DNA of 64,000 nucleotides from assembly GCF_000744655.1 (NCBI RefSeq), contig NZ_JQMJ01000004.1:6634001-6698000 (forward strand). Direction: 5' to 3'. The notes under the pieces were generated by a model that searched no databases, was not told where the DNA came from, and saw only the letters and a list, made by a program, of their open reading frames with translations. Below are positions 8,865 through 16,813 of this stretch, one piece after another (position 1 is the stretch's first letter; every line of letters starts with the position of its first letter). The DNA is from Streptacidiphilus rugosus AM-16 (GTDB lineage Bacteria; Actinomycetota; Actinomycetes; Streptomycetales; Streptomycetaceae). Position numbers and translations under genes: made by a program.

Positions 8865-9905
8865 ATGATCCCCGCTCCCTATCGTCCTGCCGAGACCCGG
8901 TACGACGGCTCGATGAAGTACCGGCGGACCGGCCGCAGCGGTCTCAAGCTGCCCGAGATCTCGCTCGGCCTGTGGCACAACTTCGGCGACGACCGCACCC
9001 TCGACTCCCAGCGCGCGATCCTGCGCCGGGCCTTCGATCTCGGGGTCACGCACTTCGACCTGGCCAACAACTACGGACCGCCCTACGGCTCTGCGGAGGC
9101 GAACTTCGGCCGCCACCTCGCCGCCGACTTCCGCCCCTTCCGTGACGAGCTGGTCATCTCGACCAAGGCCGGCTACGACATGTGGCCCGGACCGTACGGC
9201 GAGTGGGGCTCGCGCAAGTACCTGACCGCGAGCCTGGACCAGTCCCTGACCCGGATGGGCCTCGACTACGTCGACATCTTCTACTCGCACCGCTTCGACC
9301 CGGAGACCCCGCTGGAGGAGACGATGGGCGCGCTCGCGTCCGCCGTCCAGCAGGGCAAGGCGCTCTATGTGGGCATCTCCTCCTACAGCGCGGAGAAGAC
9401 CCGCGAGGCCGCCGCGATCCTGCGCGACCTCGGCGTCCCGCTGCTGATCCACCAGCCGTCCTACTCCATGCTGAACCGCTGGATCGAGGACGACGGCCTG
9501 CTCGACGTGCTGGAGGCCGAGGGCGCCGGCTGCATCGGCTTCGCACCGCTGGCGCAGGGCATCCTCACCGACCGCTACCTGCGGGGCATCCCCGCGGACT
9601 CGCGGGCCGCGCAGGGCAAGTCGCTGGACCCGAAGTCGATCGACGAGCAGACGTTGGCGAAGCTGCGCGCGCTGAACGAGATCGCCGCCGGCCGCGGTCA
9701 GTCGCTGGCCCAGCTCGCGCTGAGCTGGCTGCTCCGCGATCCGCGGATGACCTCGGCACTGATCGGGGCCTCCTCGGTGGCGCAGCTGGAGGCGAACGTC
9801 GGCGCGGTGCAGGGCGCACCGCTGACCGCCGAGGAGCTGGCCGAGATCGAGCGGTACGCGACGGACGCCGACCTCAACCTGTGGGCCAAGTCCAGCGAGG
9901 ACTGA
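8865..9905 (+). CDS. Aldo/keto reductase (YghZ/L-glyceraldehyde-3-phosphate reductase type)
   Basis: This is a 346-residue NADPH-dependent (beta/alpha)8 oxidoreductase. The catalytic tetrad is visible: Asp65 and Tyr70 in HFDLANNYGPPYGSAE, Lys101 in STKAGYDMWPGPYGEWGSRKYL, and His142 in YSHRFDPETPL. The MWPGPYGEWGSRKYL loop is characteristic of the YghZ/AKR14 branch, which reduces L-glyceraldehyde 3-phosphate or methylglyoxal. The ATG at 8865 is preceded by GGAGAGG. It is divergent from the prenyltransferase gene, with about 96 bases between them for promoters. Confidence 0.95.
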   Translation: MIPAPYRPAETRYDGSMKYRRTGRSGLKLPEISLGLWHNFGDDRTLDSQRAILRRAFDLGVTHFDLANNYGPPYGSAEANFGRHLAADFRPFRDELVISTKAGYDMWPGPYGEWGSRKYLTASLDQSLTRMGLDYVDIFYSHRFDPETPLEETMGALASAVQQGKALYVGISSYSAEKTREAAAILRDLGVPLLIHQPSYSMLNRWIEDDGLLDVLEAEGAGCIGFAPLAQGILTDRYLRGIPADSRAAQGKSLDPKSIDEQTLAKLRALNEIAAGRGQSLAQLALSWLLRDPRMTSALIGASSVAQLEANVGAVQGAPLTAEELAEIERYATDADLNLWAKSSED

Positions 9906-9922
9906 GCGACGGGTGCAACACC

Positions 9923-9934
9923 TGGTCCGGGCCA
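9923..9934. promoter_or_regulatory. dre-like site 1 (weak)
   Basis: TGGTCCGGGCCA is an imperfect copy of the 12-bp palindrome TGGTC-N2-GACCA used by DasR upstream of chitin genes. It lies at the far 5' side of the chitinase upstream region. Confidence 0.45.
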
Positions 9935-9958
9935 CGACTGAAGCGATGCTTCCAGTTG

Positions 9959-9970
9959 TGGTCTGGACCA
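9959..9970. promoter_or_regulatory. dre-like site 2 (perfect palindrome)
   Basis: TGGTCTGGACCA has perfect TGGTC/GACCA arms and matches the DasR-responsive element core. It is about 110 bases upstream of the promoter-proximal copy. Confidence 0.6.
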
Positions 9971-9980
9971 TATTTGTGCG

Positions 9981-10008
9981 GATCGGAGCGGTAGGTACCG
10001 CTCTGATC
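9981..10008. terminator. Hairpin after the aldo/keto reductase gene
   Basis: GATCGGAGCGGTA and TACCGCTCTGATC form a 13-bp stem (one mismatch) with a 2-base loop, 75 bases after the aldo/keto reductase stop. It may insulate the chitinase promoter from readthrough. Confidence 0.6.
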
Positions 10009-10066
10009 AGCCAACTTCTTTCCGCAGCGGGACCTTAACTCGGCATTAAGGACCGAACTGACCCCT

Positions 10067-10090
10067 TGACAGGCCTACTGGTCTAGTCCA
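10067..10090 (+). promoter_or_regulatory. Chitinase promoter with overlapping dre-like site
   Basis: TTGACA at 10067-10072 is a good -35 box. TGGTCTAGTCCA (10079-10090) lies immediately downstream, inside the spacer and toward the -10. This arrangement of -35 followed by TGGTCYAGNCCA is known for streptomycete chitinase promoters, where chitin-derived N-acetylglucosamine relieves DasR repression. A clear -10 hexamer is not visible. Confidence 0.65.
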
Positions 10091-10153
10091 ACTTGTGTGG
10101 CGGGCTTCACTTCTCGTCTTTCCCCGCTTCCCCCACAGTTGGGCAGACTTCCT

Positions 10154-11731
10154 ATGCCATCCCCCCGTCTTGTGAACGCTGCGCTGGCCTCCGTGGCCGC
10201 GATCGGCCTGGGCATCACCGGCCTGGTCGCCCTCGGTGGCGGTGCCGACGCCGCCACCAACAACCTCGTGGTCAACCCCGGGTTCGAAACCGGTTCACTG
10301 GCCAACTGGTCCTGTGACGCCGGAACAGGAGCCGTCGGCACGACGACGGTTCACACCGGTTCCTATGCGCTCGCGGCCACCCCCACCAGCTCCGACGACG
10401 CGCAGTGCACGCAGACCATCAGCGTGCAGCCGAACTCCTCCTACACGCTGAGCGCCTGGGTCAACGGCCCGTACGTCTACCTCGGCACGCAGGGCGACGG
10501 CACCACCGACGTCAGCACCTGGTCCAACACCAGCGCCTGGAACCAGCTGAGCACGACCTTCACGACCGGCGCGTCCACCAGGAGCGTCACCGTCTACCTG
10601 CACGGCTGGTACGGCCAGTCCGCCTACTACGCGGACGACGTGGTACTGAGCGGCGCCGCCGGCTCCAGCCCGAGCCGGACGCAGAGCAGCTCGCCGAGCT
10701 CCAGCCCGTCCAGCTCCCCCTCGTCGAGCCCGTCCTCCTCGCCGTCGAGCTCGCCGTCCTCGTCCCCGTCCTCCTCGCCGTCGTCCAGCCCGAGCTCCTC
10801 GCCGAGCTCCAGCCCGACCGGCGGCACCGGCGGCAACCCGAAGCACTGGGTCACCGGCTACTGGCAGGACTTCGACAACGGCGCGACGGACCAGAAGATC
10901 AGCGACGTCAACAGCCAGTACAACCTGATCGCCGTGGCCTTCGCCAACGCGGACTCGACCGGTGACGGCGGCATCACCTTCTCGCTCGACCCGACCCTGC
11001 AGGGCAAGCTCGGCGGTTACACCGACGCCCAGTTCAAGGCGGACATCGCCGCCAAGCAGGCGCAGGGCAAGAAGGTGATCCTCTCGGTCGGCGGCCAGAA
11101 CGGCACGATCTCGATCACCAACGCCTCGCAGGCCACCGCCTTCGCCAACAGCGCGTACTCGATCATGCAGCAGTACGGCTTCAACGGCGTCGACATCGAC
11201 CTGGAGAACGGGCTCAACCCGACCTACATGGCCTCCGCGCTGCACCAGCTGGCGGCCAAGGCGGGCTCGGGCTTCATCCTCACGATGGCCCCGCAGACGA
11301 TCGACGTGCTCAGCGCCTCGTCCGACTACCTGGCCACCGCGCTGCAGGTGAAGGACATCCTCACCATCATGAACACCCAGTTCTACAACTCGGGTTCGAT
11401 GAACGGGTGTGACGGCGGCGTCTACGCCGAGGGCAACGTCGACTTCATCACCACCATCGCCTGCACCGCGATCAAGGCGGGCCTCAGCCCGAACCAGGTC
11501 GGCATCGGCGTCCCGGCCTCCAGCCGGGCGGCGGGCAGCGGCTACGTCTCCCCCACGATCGTGGAGGACGCGCTGAACTGCCTGGCCAAGGCCACCGGTT
11601 GCGGCACCTTCAAGCCCAGCACCACCTGGCCCACCATCGGTGGCGTGATGACCTGGTCGACCGCCTGGGACGCGAGCAACGGCAACGAGTTCGCGAACAA
11701 CGAGGGCGCCTTCACCAACGCCATGCCGTAA
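10154..11731 (+). CDS. Secreted modular chitinase, family 18, with N-terminal CBM and Ser/Pro linker
   Basis: This 525-residue extracellular enzyme hydrolyses chitin. Residues 1-34 form a signal peptide (AALASVAAIGLGITGLVALGGGADA). Residues about 36-168 form a beta-sandwich carbohydrate-binding module (NLVVNPGFETGSLANW). Residues about 170-222 are an unusually long linker made of (SSSP)n. Residues about 230-525 form the GH18 barrel, with catalytic Asp347, Asp349 and Glu351 in GFNGVDIDLENG and the substrate-site SVGG motif. The ATG at 10154 gives a proper signal peptide; a GTG further upstream at 10097 would add 19 residues. Upstream dre-like sites suggest DasR/chitin control. Codons in the linker are highly repetitive at the DNA level. 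Confidence 0.95.
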   Translation: MPSPRLVNAALASVAAIGLGITGLVALGGGADAATNNLVVNPGFETGSLANWSCDAGTGAVGTTTVHTGSYALAATPTSSDDAQCTQTISVQPNSSYTLSAWVNGPYVYLGTQGDGTTDVSTWSNTSAWNQLSTTFTTGASTRSVTVYLHGWYGQSAYYADDVVLSGAAGSSPSRTQSSSPSSSPSSSPSSSPSSSPSSSPSSSPSSSPSSSPSSSPSSSPTGGTGGNPKHWVTGYWQDFDNGATDQKISDVNSQYNLIAVAFANADSTGDGGITFSLDPTLQGKLGGYTDAQFKADIAAKQAQGKKVILSVGGQNGTISITNASQATAFANSAYSIMQQYGFNGVDIDLENGLNPTYMASALHQLAAKAGSGFILTMAPQTIDVLSASSDYLATALQVKDILTIMNTQFYNSGSMNGCDGGVYAEGNVDFITTIACTAIKAGLSPNQVGIGVPASSRAAGSGYVSPTIVEDALNCLAKATGCGTFKPSTTWPTIGGVMTWSTAWDASNGNEFANNEGAFTNAMP

Positions 11732-11753
11732 CCGGCCCGGCGCCAAGAACGCC

Positions 11754-11789
11754 TCGCCCGCCGCTTCCCCCGAGGGAGGCGGCGGGCGA
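11754..11789. terminator. Terminator between the chitinase and RidA genes
   Basis: TCGCCCGCCGC (11754-11764) pairs with GCGGCGGGCGA (11779-11789), an 11-bp perfect stem with a 14-base loop. It lies between two convergent genes, 22 bases after the chitinase stop and 8 bases before the RidA stop, so it may serve both. Confidence 0.7.
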
Positions 11790-11796
11790 CGGCATG

Positions 11797-12195
11797 TCAG
11801 CCGCCGGTGACGGCCAGCGCGTCGATCTCGACGAGCAGGCCCGCCGGCAGGCCGACGTAGACGGTGGTCCGGGCCGGGTGGCCGCCCTCCGGCAGGGCCT
11901 TCGCGAACCAGGCGTCGTAGGCGGCGTTCAGCTCGGGGAAGTGCGCGGTGTCGGTGAGGTAGACCCGCATCATCAGCACGTCGTCCCAGCCCGCGCCACC
12001 CGCCGTCAGCACTGCCTCGACGTTGCGCAGGGTCTGCCCGATCTGCTCGGTGAGGCCGGGCCCCACCGGGGTGCCGGTGGCCGGGTCGAAGCCGACCTGC
12101 CCCGCGACCTGCAGCAGCCCGCCCTTCGCGACGCCCTGCGAGAAGCTCGCGATCGGAGTGGGGGCCTGATCGGTGCGGATCACAGTCTTGCTCAC
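11797..12195 (-). CDS. RidA/YjgF/UK114 family enamine/imine deaminase
   Basis: This 132-residue trimeric cytoplasmic protein hydrolyses reactive enamines/imines released by PLP-dependent dehydratases. It contains the family features ASFSQGVAKGGLLQVAGQVG and the conserved arginine and C-terminal HPARTTVYVGLPAGLLVEIDALA. The GTG at 12195 has AAGGAG upstream (spacing about 7), so this start is used although the frame continues to 12666. It is divergent from a D-amino-acid PLP enzyme gene, which would produce exactly the 2-aminoacrylate-type intermediates RidA removes (functional link inferred from context). Confidence 0.92.
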   Translation of the reverse strand: MSKTVIRTDQAPTPIASFSQGVAKGGLLQVAGQVGFDPATGTPVGPGLTEQIGQTLRNVEAVLTAGGAGWDDVLMMRVYLTDTAHFPELNAAYDAWFAKALPEGGHPARTTVYVGLPAGLLVEIDALAVTGG

Positions 12196-12304
12196 GTTGC
12201 TCGCTCCTTGGGGTTCTCCGACGTCCTGCTGTCGGGCAGGATATGCAATCAACGTTGCAGGTGGTGCAACTGAGGCAGGACAGAGGCAAACAGAGGAGTC
12301 CCCC

Positions 12305-13561
12305 ATGGACCGGGTCGCGCTCGACGCGCTGGACAGGACCGATGTCGACTGGCGCTTCAAGGGCATGCCGCCGGCGACGGACGCCACGGTCGGGTCGATG
12401 CGCGCCGCGAAGCTGAGCCTCTTCGAGGACGGGTTCTCCACTCCCCTGCTCACCCTCGACTCGGCGGCGCTCGCCCACAACCTCGCACTCATGGCCGCCT
12501 GGGCGCGCCGCCACGGGCTGGCCCACGCCCCGCACGGCAAGACCCCGCTCGCGCCCCAGCTCTTCGACCGCCAGCTGGAGCTCGGCGCCTGGGGCATCAC
12601 CGCCGCGACCCCGGCCCACGTGCGGATGTACCGGCACTTCGGCGTCCGGCGGATCTTCCTGGGCAACGAGCTCGTCGACGCGCCGGCGCTGCGCTGGCTC
12701 AGCGCCGAGCTGGCGGCGGACCCCGACTTCCGTTTCGTCTGCTACGTCGACTCGGTGCGCGGCGTGGAGCTGATGGACGCGGCGCTGACCCACAGGGTCG
12801 ACGTGGTGGTGGAGCTCGGCGCGGTCGGCTCACGCACCGGCGTGCGGTCGTGGCCGGAAGCGGATGAGGTGGCACAGGCCGTGCGGGCGTCCGCGCATCT
12901 GCGGCTGGTCGGCGTCGCAGGCTACGAAGGCACGCTGGCGGACGTGGACGCGGCCCGAGTCGTCGTCCGCGACTGGCTCGCCGAGCTGGTGAACACGGCA
13001 CACCTCTTCGACGCCCTGGGCTACTTCGACCAGGCCGACGAGATCATCGTCAGCGCGGGCGGCAGCGAGCACTTCGACCTGGTCGCGGCGGCGCTCACCG
13101 AGGAGGCGCTCGGCCTGTCCCGGCCGACGCTGCGACTGCTGCGCGCGGGCGCGTACGTGACGCACGACCACCTGCACTACGCCAGGATCACGCCGCTCAC
13201 GGACGAGAGCGAGCACTTCGTGCCGGCGTTGAAGCTGTGGACCCAGGTCGTCTCCCGCCCCGAGCCGGGCCTGGCCCTGGTCAACGCCGGCAAGCGCGAC
13301 GTCCCCTACGACCTCGGGCTGCCGATCCCGCTGCGGGTCCGCACGCCGGACGGGGAGCTCCGGGACGCGGACGGGCTCTCCGTCACCAAGCTCTCCGACC
13401 AGCACGCCTTCGTCGCGGTCGGGCCCGACGCGCGGGTCGAGGTCGGCGACTGGGTCTGCCTCGGACTCTCCCACCCGTGCACGGCCTTCGAGAAGTGGCA
13501 GCTCATCCCCGAGGTCGCCGCCGACGGCACGGTCGTCGACTACATCCGCACCTTCTTCTGA
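12305..13561 (+). CDS. PLP-dependent D-serine dehydratase/D-threonine aldolase-like enzyme (amino acid deaminase)
   Basis: This 418-residue fold-type III PLP enzyme of the alanine-racemase-like D-serine dehydratase/D-threonine aldolase family has an N-terminal barrel. The PLP lysine is in APHGKTPLAP (about Lys80). The C-terminal beta domain ends with metal-ligand-type residues in LGLSHPCTAFEKW (His and Cys, the Zn site of eukaryotic-type D-serine dehydratases). It likely deaminates or cleaves D-amino acids. The ATG at 12305 has GAGGAG upstream. Its last bases overlap the ATG of the downstream D-aminoacylase gene, so both are translationally coupled. It is divergent from RidA, which would process the released enamine. 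Confidence 0.88.
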   Translation: MDRVALDALDRTDVDWRFKGMPPATDATVGSMRAAKLSLFEDGFSTPLLTLDSAALAHNLALMAAWARRHGLAHAPHGKTPLAPQLFDRQLELGAWGITAATPAHVRMYRHFGVRRIFLGNELVDAPALRWLSAELAADPDFRFVCYVDSVRGVELMDAALTHRVDVVVELGAVGSRTGVRSWPEADEVAQAVRASAHLRLVGVAGYEGTLADVDAARVVVRDWLAELVNTAHLFDALGYFDQADEIIVSAGGSEHFDLVAAALTEEALGLSRPTLRLLRAGAYVTHDHLHYARITPLTDESEHFVPALKLWTQVVSRPEPGLALVNAGKRDVPYDLGLPIPLRVRTPDGELRDADGLSVTKLSDQHAFVAVGPDARVEVGDWVCLGLSHPCTAFEKWQLIPEVAADGTVVDYIRTFF

Positions 13562-15159
13562 TGCCCACGGTCCTGCGCGGTGCCCTCGTCGTCGACGGCA
13601 GCGGCGGCGAGCCCTACCGCGCGGACGCGGTCCTCGACGGCGGAAGGATCACCGCACTGCACCGCGAGGGCCGGCCCGGTCCCCGGCCGGGCGGCGGACG
13701 CGTCGTCGACGCCGACGGCCTCGCGCTGGCGCCCGGCTTCGTCGACATGCACGCCCACTCCGACCTGGCCCTGCTGACCGACCCGGCGCACGAGGCGAAG
13801 GTCGCCCAGGGCGTCACCCTGGAGGTGCTCGGGCAGGACGGACTGTCCTACGCCCCGGTCGACGACACCACCCTCGCCGGGCTGCGCCGCCAGATCGCCG
13901 GCTGGAACGGCGACCCCGCCGACGCGGACCTCGACTGGAACTGGCGCAGCGTGGGCGAGTACCTCGACCGGCTGGACCGCGGCATCGCCGTCAACGCCGC
14001 GTACCTGGTCCCGCAGGGAACCCTGCGGGCCCTGGTCATGGGCTGGGACGACCGTGCCGCGGCACCCGCCGAACTGGAACGGATGCGGCTGCTGCTGGCC
14101 CAGGGGCTGTCCGAGGGCGCGGTCGGCATGTCGTCCGGGCTGACCTACACACCGGGCATGTATGCCGACACCGCCGAACTCACCGCGCTGTGCCGGGTGC
14201 TGGCCGCGCACGACGCCTACTACTGCCCGCACCACCGCTCGTACGGCGCGGGCGCGCTGGAGGCCTACGCGGAGATGATCGCCGTCGCGCGGGAGGCGGG
14301 CTGCGCGCTGCACCTGGCGCACGCGACGATGAACTTCGAGGTCAACCGGGGTCGCGCGGGCGAGCTGCTGGCGCTGCTCGACGCCGCGACGGCCGAGGGC
14401 CTGGACCTGACCCTCGACACCTACCCGTATCTGCCGGGCTCCACGACGCTGGCCGCGCTGCTGCCGGGCTGGGCGGCGGCCGGCGGCCCGGCGGAGACGC
14501 TGCGACGGCTCGCCGACCCTGCCGCGCTGGCGCGCATCCGCGCGGACCTGGAGGTGCACGGTTCCGACGGCTGCCACGGCGTGGTCGCGGACTGGGACAC
14601 GGTGCAGGTCAGCGGCGTGCGCGAGCCGGGCCTGCGGTGGGCGGTCGGGCTGACGGTCCGCCAGGTCGCGGCCAGGGACGGCGTCGACCCCTTCACCGCG
14701 TTCACCGGACTGCTGACCGGGGACGGGCTCGGCACCACGATCCTCCAGCACGTCGGCCACGAGGAGAACGTCCGCGCGATCATGCGCCACGACGCCCACT
14801 GCGGCGGCAGCGACGGCCTGCTCGTCGGCGACCGCCCGCACCCGCGCGCGTACGGGACCTTCCCCCGCTATCTCGGACGCTACGTCCGCGAGCAGGGCGT
14901 CCTCGGCCTCGCCGAGTGCGTCCGCCACCTCTCGGCGACCCCGGCCCGCCGGCTCCGCCTCCGCGACCGCGGCCAGGTCCGCGAGGGCTGGCACGCCGAC
15001 CTGGTCCTCTTCGACCCGGCCTCGGTCACCGACGAGGCGACCTTCGCCGAACCGAGGCGCGCGCCTCGCGGTATCCCGTACGTCTTCGTCAACGGCGTCC
15101 CCGTCATCGACGACGGCCGCCGCACGGAGGCCCTTCCGGGCCACTCCATCCGACGCTGA
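13561..15159 (+). CDS. N-acyl-D-amino-acid deacylase (D-aminoacylase)
   Basis: This 532-residue amidohydrolase-superfamily enzyme removes acyl groups from N-acyl-D-amino acids. Metal ligands are HAHSD (His64, His66), the His in YCPHHRSYG (about 220), LAHAT (about 260) and Asp in HCGGSDG (about 420). The position that holds the Cys ligand in the Alcaligenes-type enzyme (GNCG) is GQDG here (Asp93), so the metal-bridging residue differs. The start ATG overlaps the stop of the upstream D-amino-acid enzyme (TGATG). Together with RidA the three genes look like a D-amino-acid salvage unit: deacylation, then deamination. Confidence 0.93.
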   Translation: MPTVLRGALVVDGSGGEPYRADAVLDGGRITALHREGRPGPRPGGGRVVDADGLALAPGFVDMHAHSDLALLTDPAHEAKVAQGVTLEVLGQDGLSYAPVDDTTLAGLRRQIAGWNGDPADADLDWNWRSVGEYLDRLDRGIAVNAAYLVPQGTLRALVMGWDDRAAAPAELERMRLLLAQGLSEGAVGMSSGLTYTPGMYADTAELTALCRVLAAHDAYYCPHHRSYGAGALEAYAEMIAVAREAGCALHLAHATMNFEVNRGRAGELLALLDAATAEGLDLTLDTYPYLPGSTTLAALLPGWAAAGGPAETLRRLADPAALARIRADLEVHGSDGCHGVVADWDTVQVSGVREPGLRWAVGLTVRQVAARDGVDPFTAFTGLLTGDGLGTTILQHVGHEENVRAIMRHDAHCGGSDGLLVGDRPHPRAYGTFPRYLGRYVREQGVLGLAECVRHLSATPARRLRLRDRGQVREGWHADLVLFDPASVTDEATFAEPRRAPRGIPYVFVNGVPVIDDGRRTEALPGHSIRR

Positions 15160-15171
15160 GTCGCAGGGCGA

Positions 15172-15284
15172 CAGGGGCGCGAGGAACTGCGCGACAAGCC
15201 ACCCACCCAGGTAGAGCACCGAACGCGCAGGGCCGTCCGCACAGAGTGGTTGCTCGCGCAGTTCCTCGCCCCCCGGAGGGGACC
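15172..15284. repeat. Intergenic inverted-repeat element, copy 3
   Basis: This is a single clean copy of the dispersed element. The left arm GGGGCGCGAGGAACTGCGCG (from 15175) and the right arm CGCGCAGTTCCTCGCCCCCC (to about 15275) enclose the conserved core (GACAAGCCACCCACCCAGG, AGAGCACCGAACGCGCAGGG). It lies between convergent genes (D-aminoacylase and the GH5-like gene) and could act as a bidirectional terminator. Confidence 0.78.
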
Positions 15285-15285
15285 T

Positions 15286-16683
15286 CTAGGAGTACGTGTG
15301 CGCCGGGCCCTGGGGGGTGAGGTGGAGGGTGTGGACGTTGCCGCGGAGGGGGCGGTCGACCGTCAGGGAGAGGACGTGGCGGACCGGGTCCCACTCACTG
15401 ACGTAGTCCGTGTCGAACTCGATCTGCGGTCCGCGCGGGAAGTCCGACGGCGGCAGGTAGATCTCGGTCGGGCCGCTCACGTCCGTCTCGTCGCGGAACT
15501 GGAGGGTGAAGACCAGCGTGCCCTTGTCGTAGTCGAACTCCAGCGGCACCCCCGCGATCTCGCGCGGGTACGCGGTCTCCAGAACCCCCGCGATGTCGGC
15601 CGGTTTGCCCTTCTGCGCCCACGGCGACCACGCGCCGGGCGTCGCACTGTAGAACGCCGCGCCGATCATCAGCTGGTCGATCAGCTGCTGGACGTGGTCC
15701 AGGTACAGGTGCGCGCCCGGAGTCGTGGTGTCCAGGCCCCAGGCGCCCAGCAGCACCGGCGCGTCGAGCCGTTTCGCCGTGCGGGCGACCTGGATCCCCC
15801 AGGAGGCGAGCGCCCGGTCCGTGGGAAAGACGCTGCCGCCCGTGTAGTGGCCGTCGGGGTCCAGCGGCGCGGGGAACAGCTGCGGGGCGTACCCGATCCT
15901 GGCCTCGCCACGGCGCGGATCGTTCAGGTACGGCAGTGAACTCGGCAGGCCCCAGTCCGCCGTGACCGCCGCAGGCTCGACGAAGAGCCAGTGCACCGGG
16001 TCGACGGTGCGCAGCGCGTCGATCAGTCGTTGGTAGCAGCGCGCCAGAGGGCCGGTCTCGAAGGCCGCGCCCTCGACCGAGCCGCCCCAAGGGCGGTCGA
16101 GAAGGTCGTAGCCGAGGATCGGGTCGGGCCGTAGACCGTGCTGGGTCACGTAGGCGCCGAAGTAGCGGGCGACGTGCTGCCAGGCGGCCGCATAGCGGTC
16201 CTGCAGTCCTGGCTCGTCGCCGCGGGTGCGCCAGAACTCGTCCGCGGCGCGGGTGCGGGCCTCGGTGGCCGCCGGCGTTCCGGCCTGCGGCGGCGCCGGG
16301 GCCGGGCCGTAGCCGTCCTGCTGCATCGCCAGCACCACGTGGAAGCGCTGGCCGGCGTACCAGGCGATCTTCTGGGCGATCCCGGCCAGGTACGCGTCGT
16401 CGTAGTGTCCCGGCCGCGGCTCGACGCGGCTCCAGCTCAGCGTGAGCCGGGTGAGGTCGTCGCCGAGGAGCCCGTACTCCGACGCGGCGGCTCGCGCCGA
16501 GGAGACCGCGTCGTCGCCGCCGGAGTCCAGTCCGTAGAGGATGAGCGTCCGCCCCTGCGCGTCGGTGAGGAAGCGCTGCCCGGCCACCCCGTGGGCGGCC
16601 GGCGTGCCGACCCGCACCAGCAGCCCCGCCGCGCACAGGACCACCATCAGAAACACCAGCCACCGACGCTGACGACGCCGCAC
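15286..16683 (-). CDS. Degenerate endoglycoceramidase/GH5-like protein, membrane-anchored or secreted
   Basis: This 465-residue protein has one N-terminal hydrophobic segment (residues 8-25, after RRRQRR) as signal or anchor and a GH5/endoglycoceramidase-like barrel. The landmarks are recognisable but their catalytic residues are replaced. The acid/base motif NEP is DRP (Asp196-Arg197). The nucleophile motif (hGEFG) is LGAWG (Ala314). DMHQD is AMQQD (about 119-123). The YxPHxY-type motif is GYAPQLF. The C-terminal beta domain (about 370-465) is kept. It is therefore probably a pseudo-glycosidase, perhaps carbohydrate-binding. It converges on the D-aminoacylase gene and is divergent from a membrane protein gene. 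Confidence 0.75.
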   Translation of the reverse strand: MRRRQRRWLVFLMVVLCAAGLLVRVGTPAAHGVAGQRFLTDAQGRTLILYGLDSGGDDAVSSARAAASEYGLLGDDLTRLTLSWSRVEPRPGHYDDAYLAGIAQKIAWYAGQRFHVVLAMQQDGYGPAPAPPQAGTPAATEARTRAADEFWRTRGDEPGLQDRYAAAWQHVARYFGAYVTQHGLRPDPILGYDLLDRPWGGSVEGAAFETGPLARCYQRLIDALRTVDPVHWLFVEPAAVTADWGLPSSLPYLNDPRRGEARIGYAPQLFPAPLDPDGHYTGGSVFPTDRALASWGIQVARTAKRLDAPVLLGAWGLDTTTPGAHLYLDHVQQLIDQLMIGAAFYSATPGAWSPWAQKGKPADIAGVLETAYPREIAGVPLEFDYDKGTLVFTLQFRDETDVSGPTEIYLPPSDFPRGPQIEFDTDYVSEWDPVRHVLSLTVDRPLRGNVHTLHLTPQGPAHTYS

Positions 16684-16813
16684 CAGGCCTCCCCCCTGAG
16701 ACCTGCCGATCGTAGATCGTCCGCGCGGGCCGTCACAGCGGGAGGATGTCCTGATTCTGTATCAACATGCCTGCGCAGGAACGGCCGCTCACCAGGGCCA
16801 CTACAGTCCGCCC

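Noticed and set aside
10676-10820. CRISPR or satellite repeat
   Set aside because: It is the in-frame Ser/Pro linker of the chitinase.
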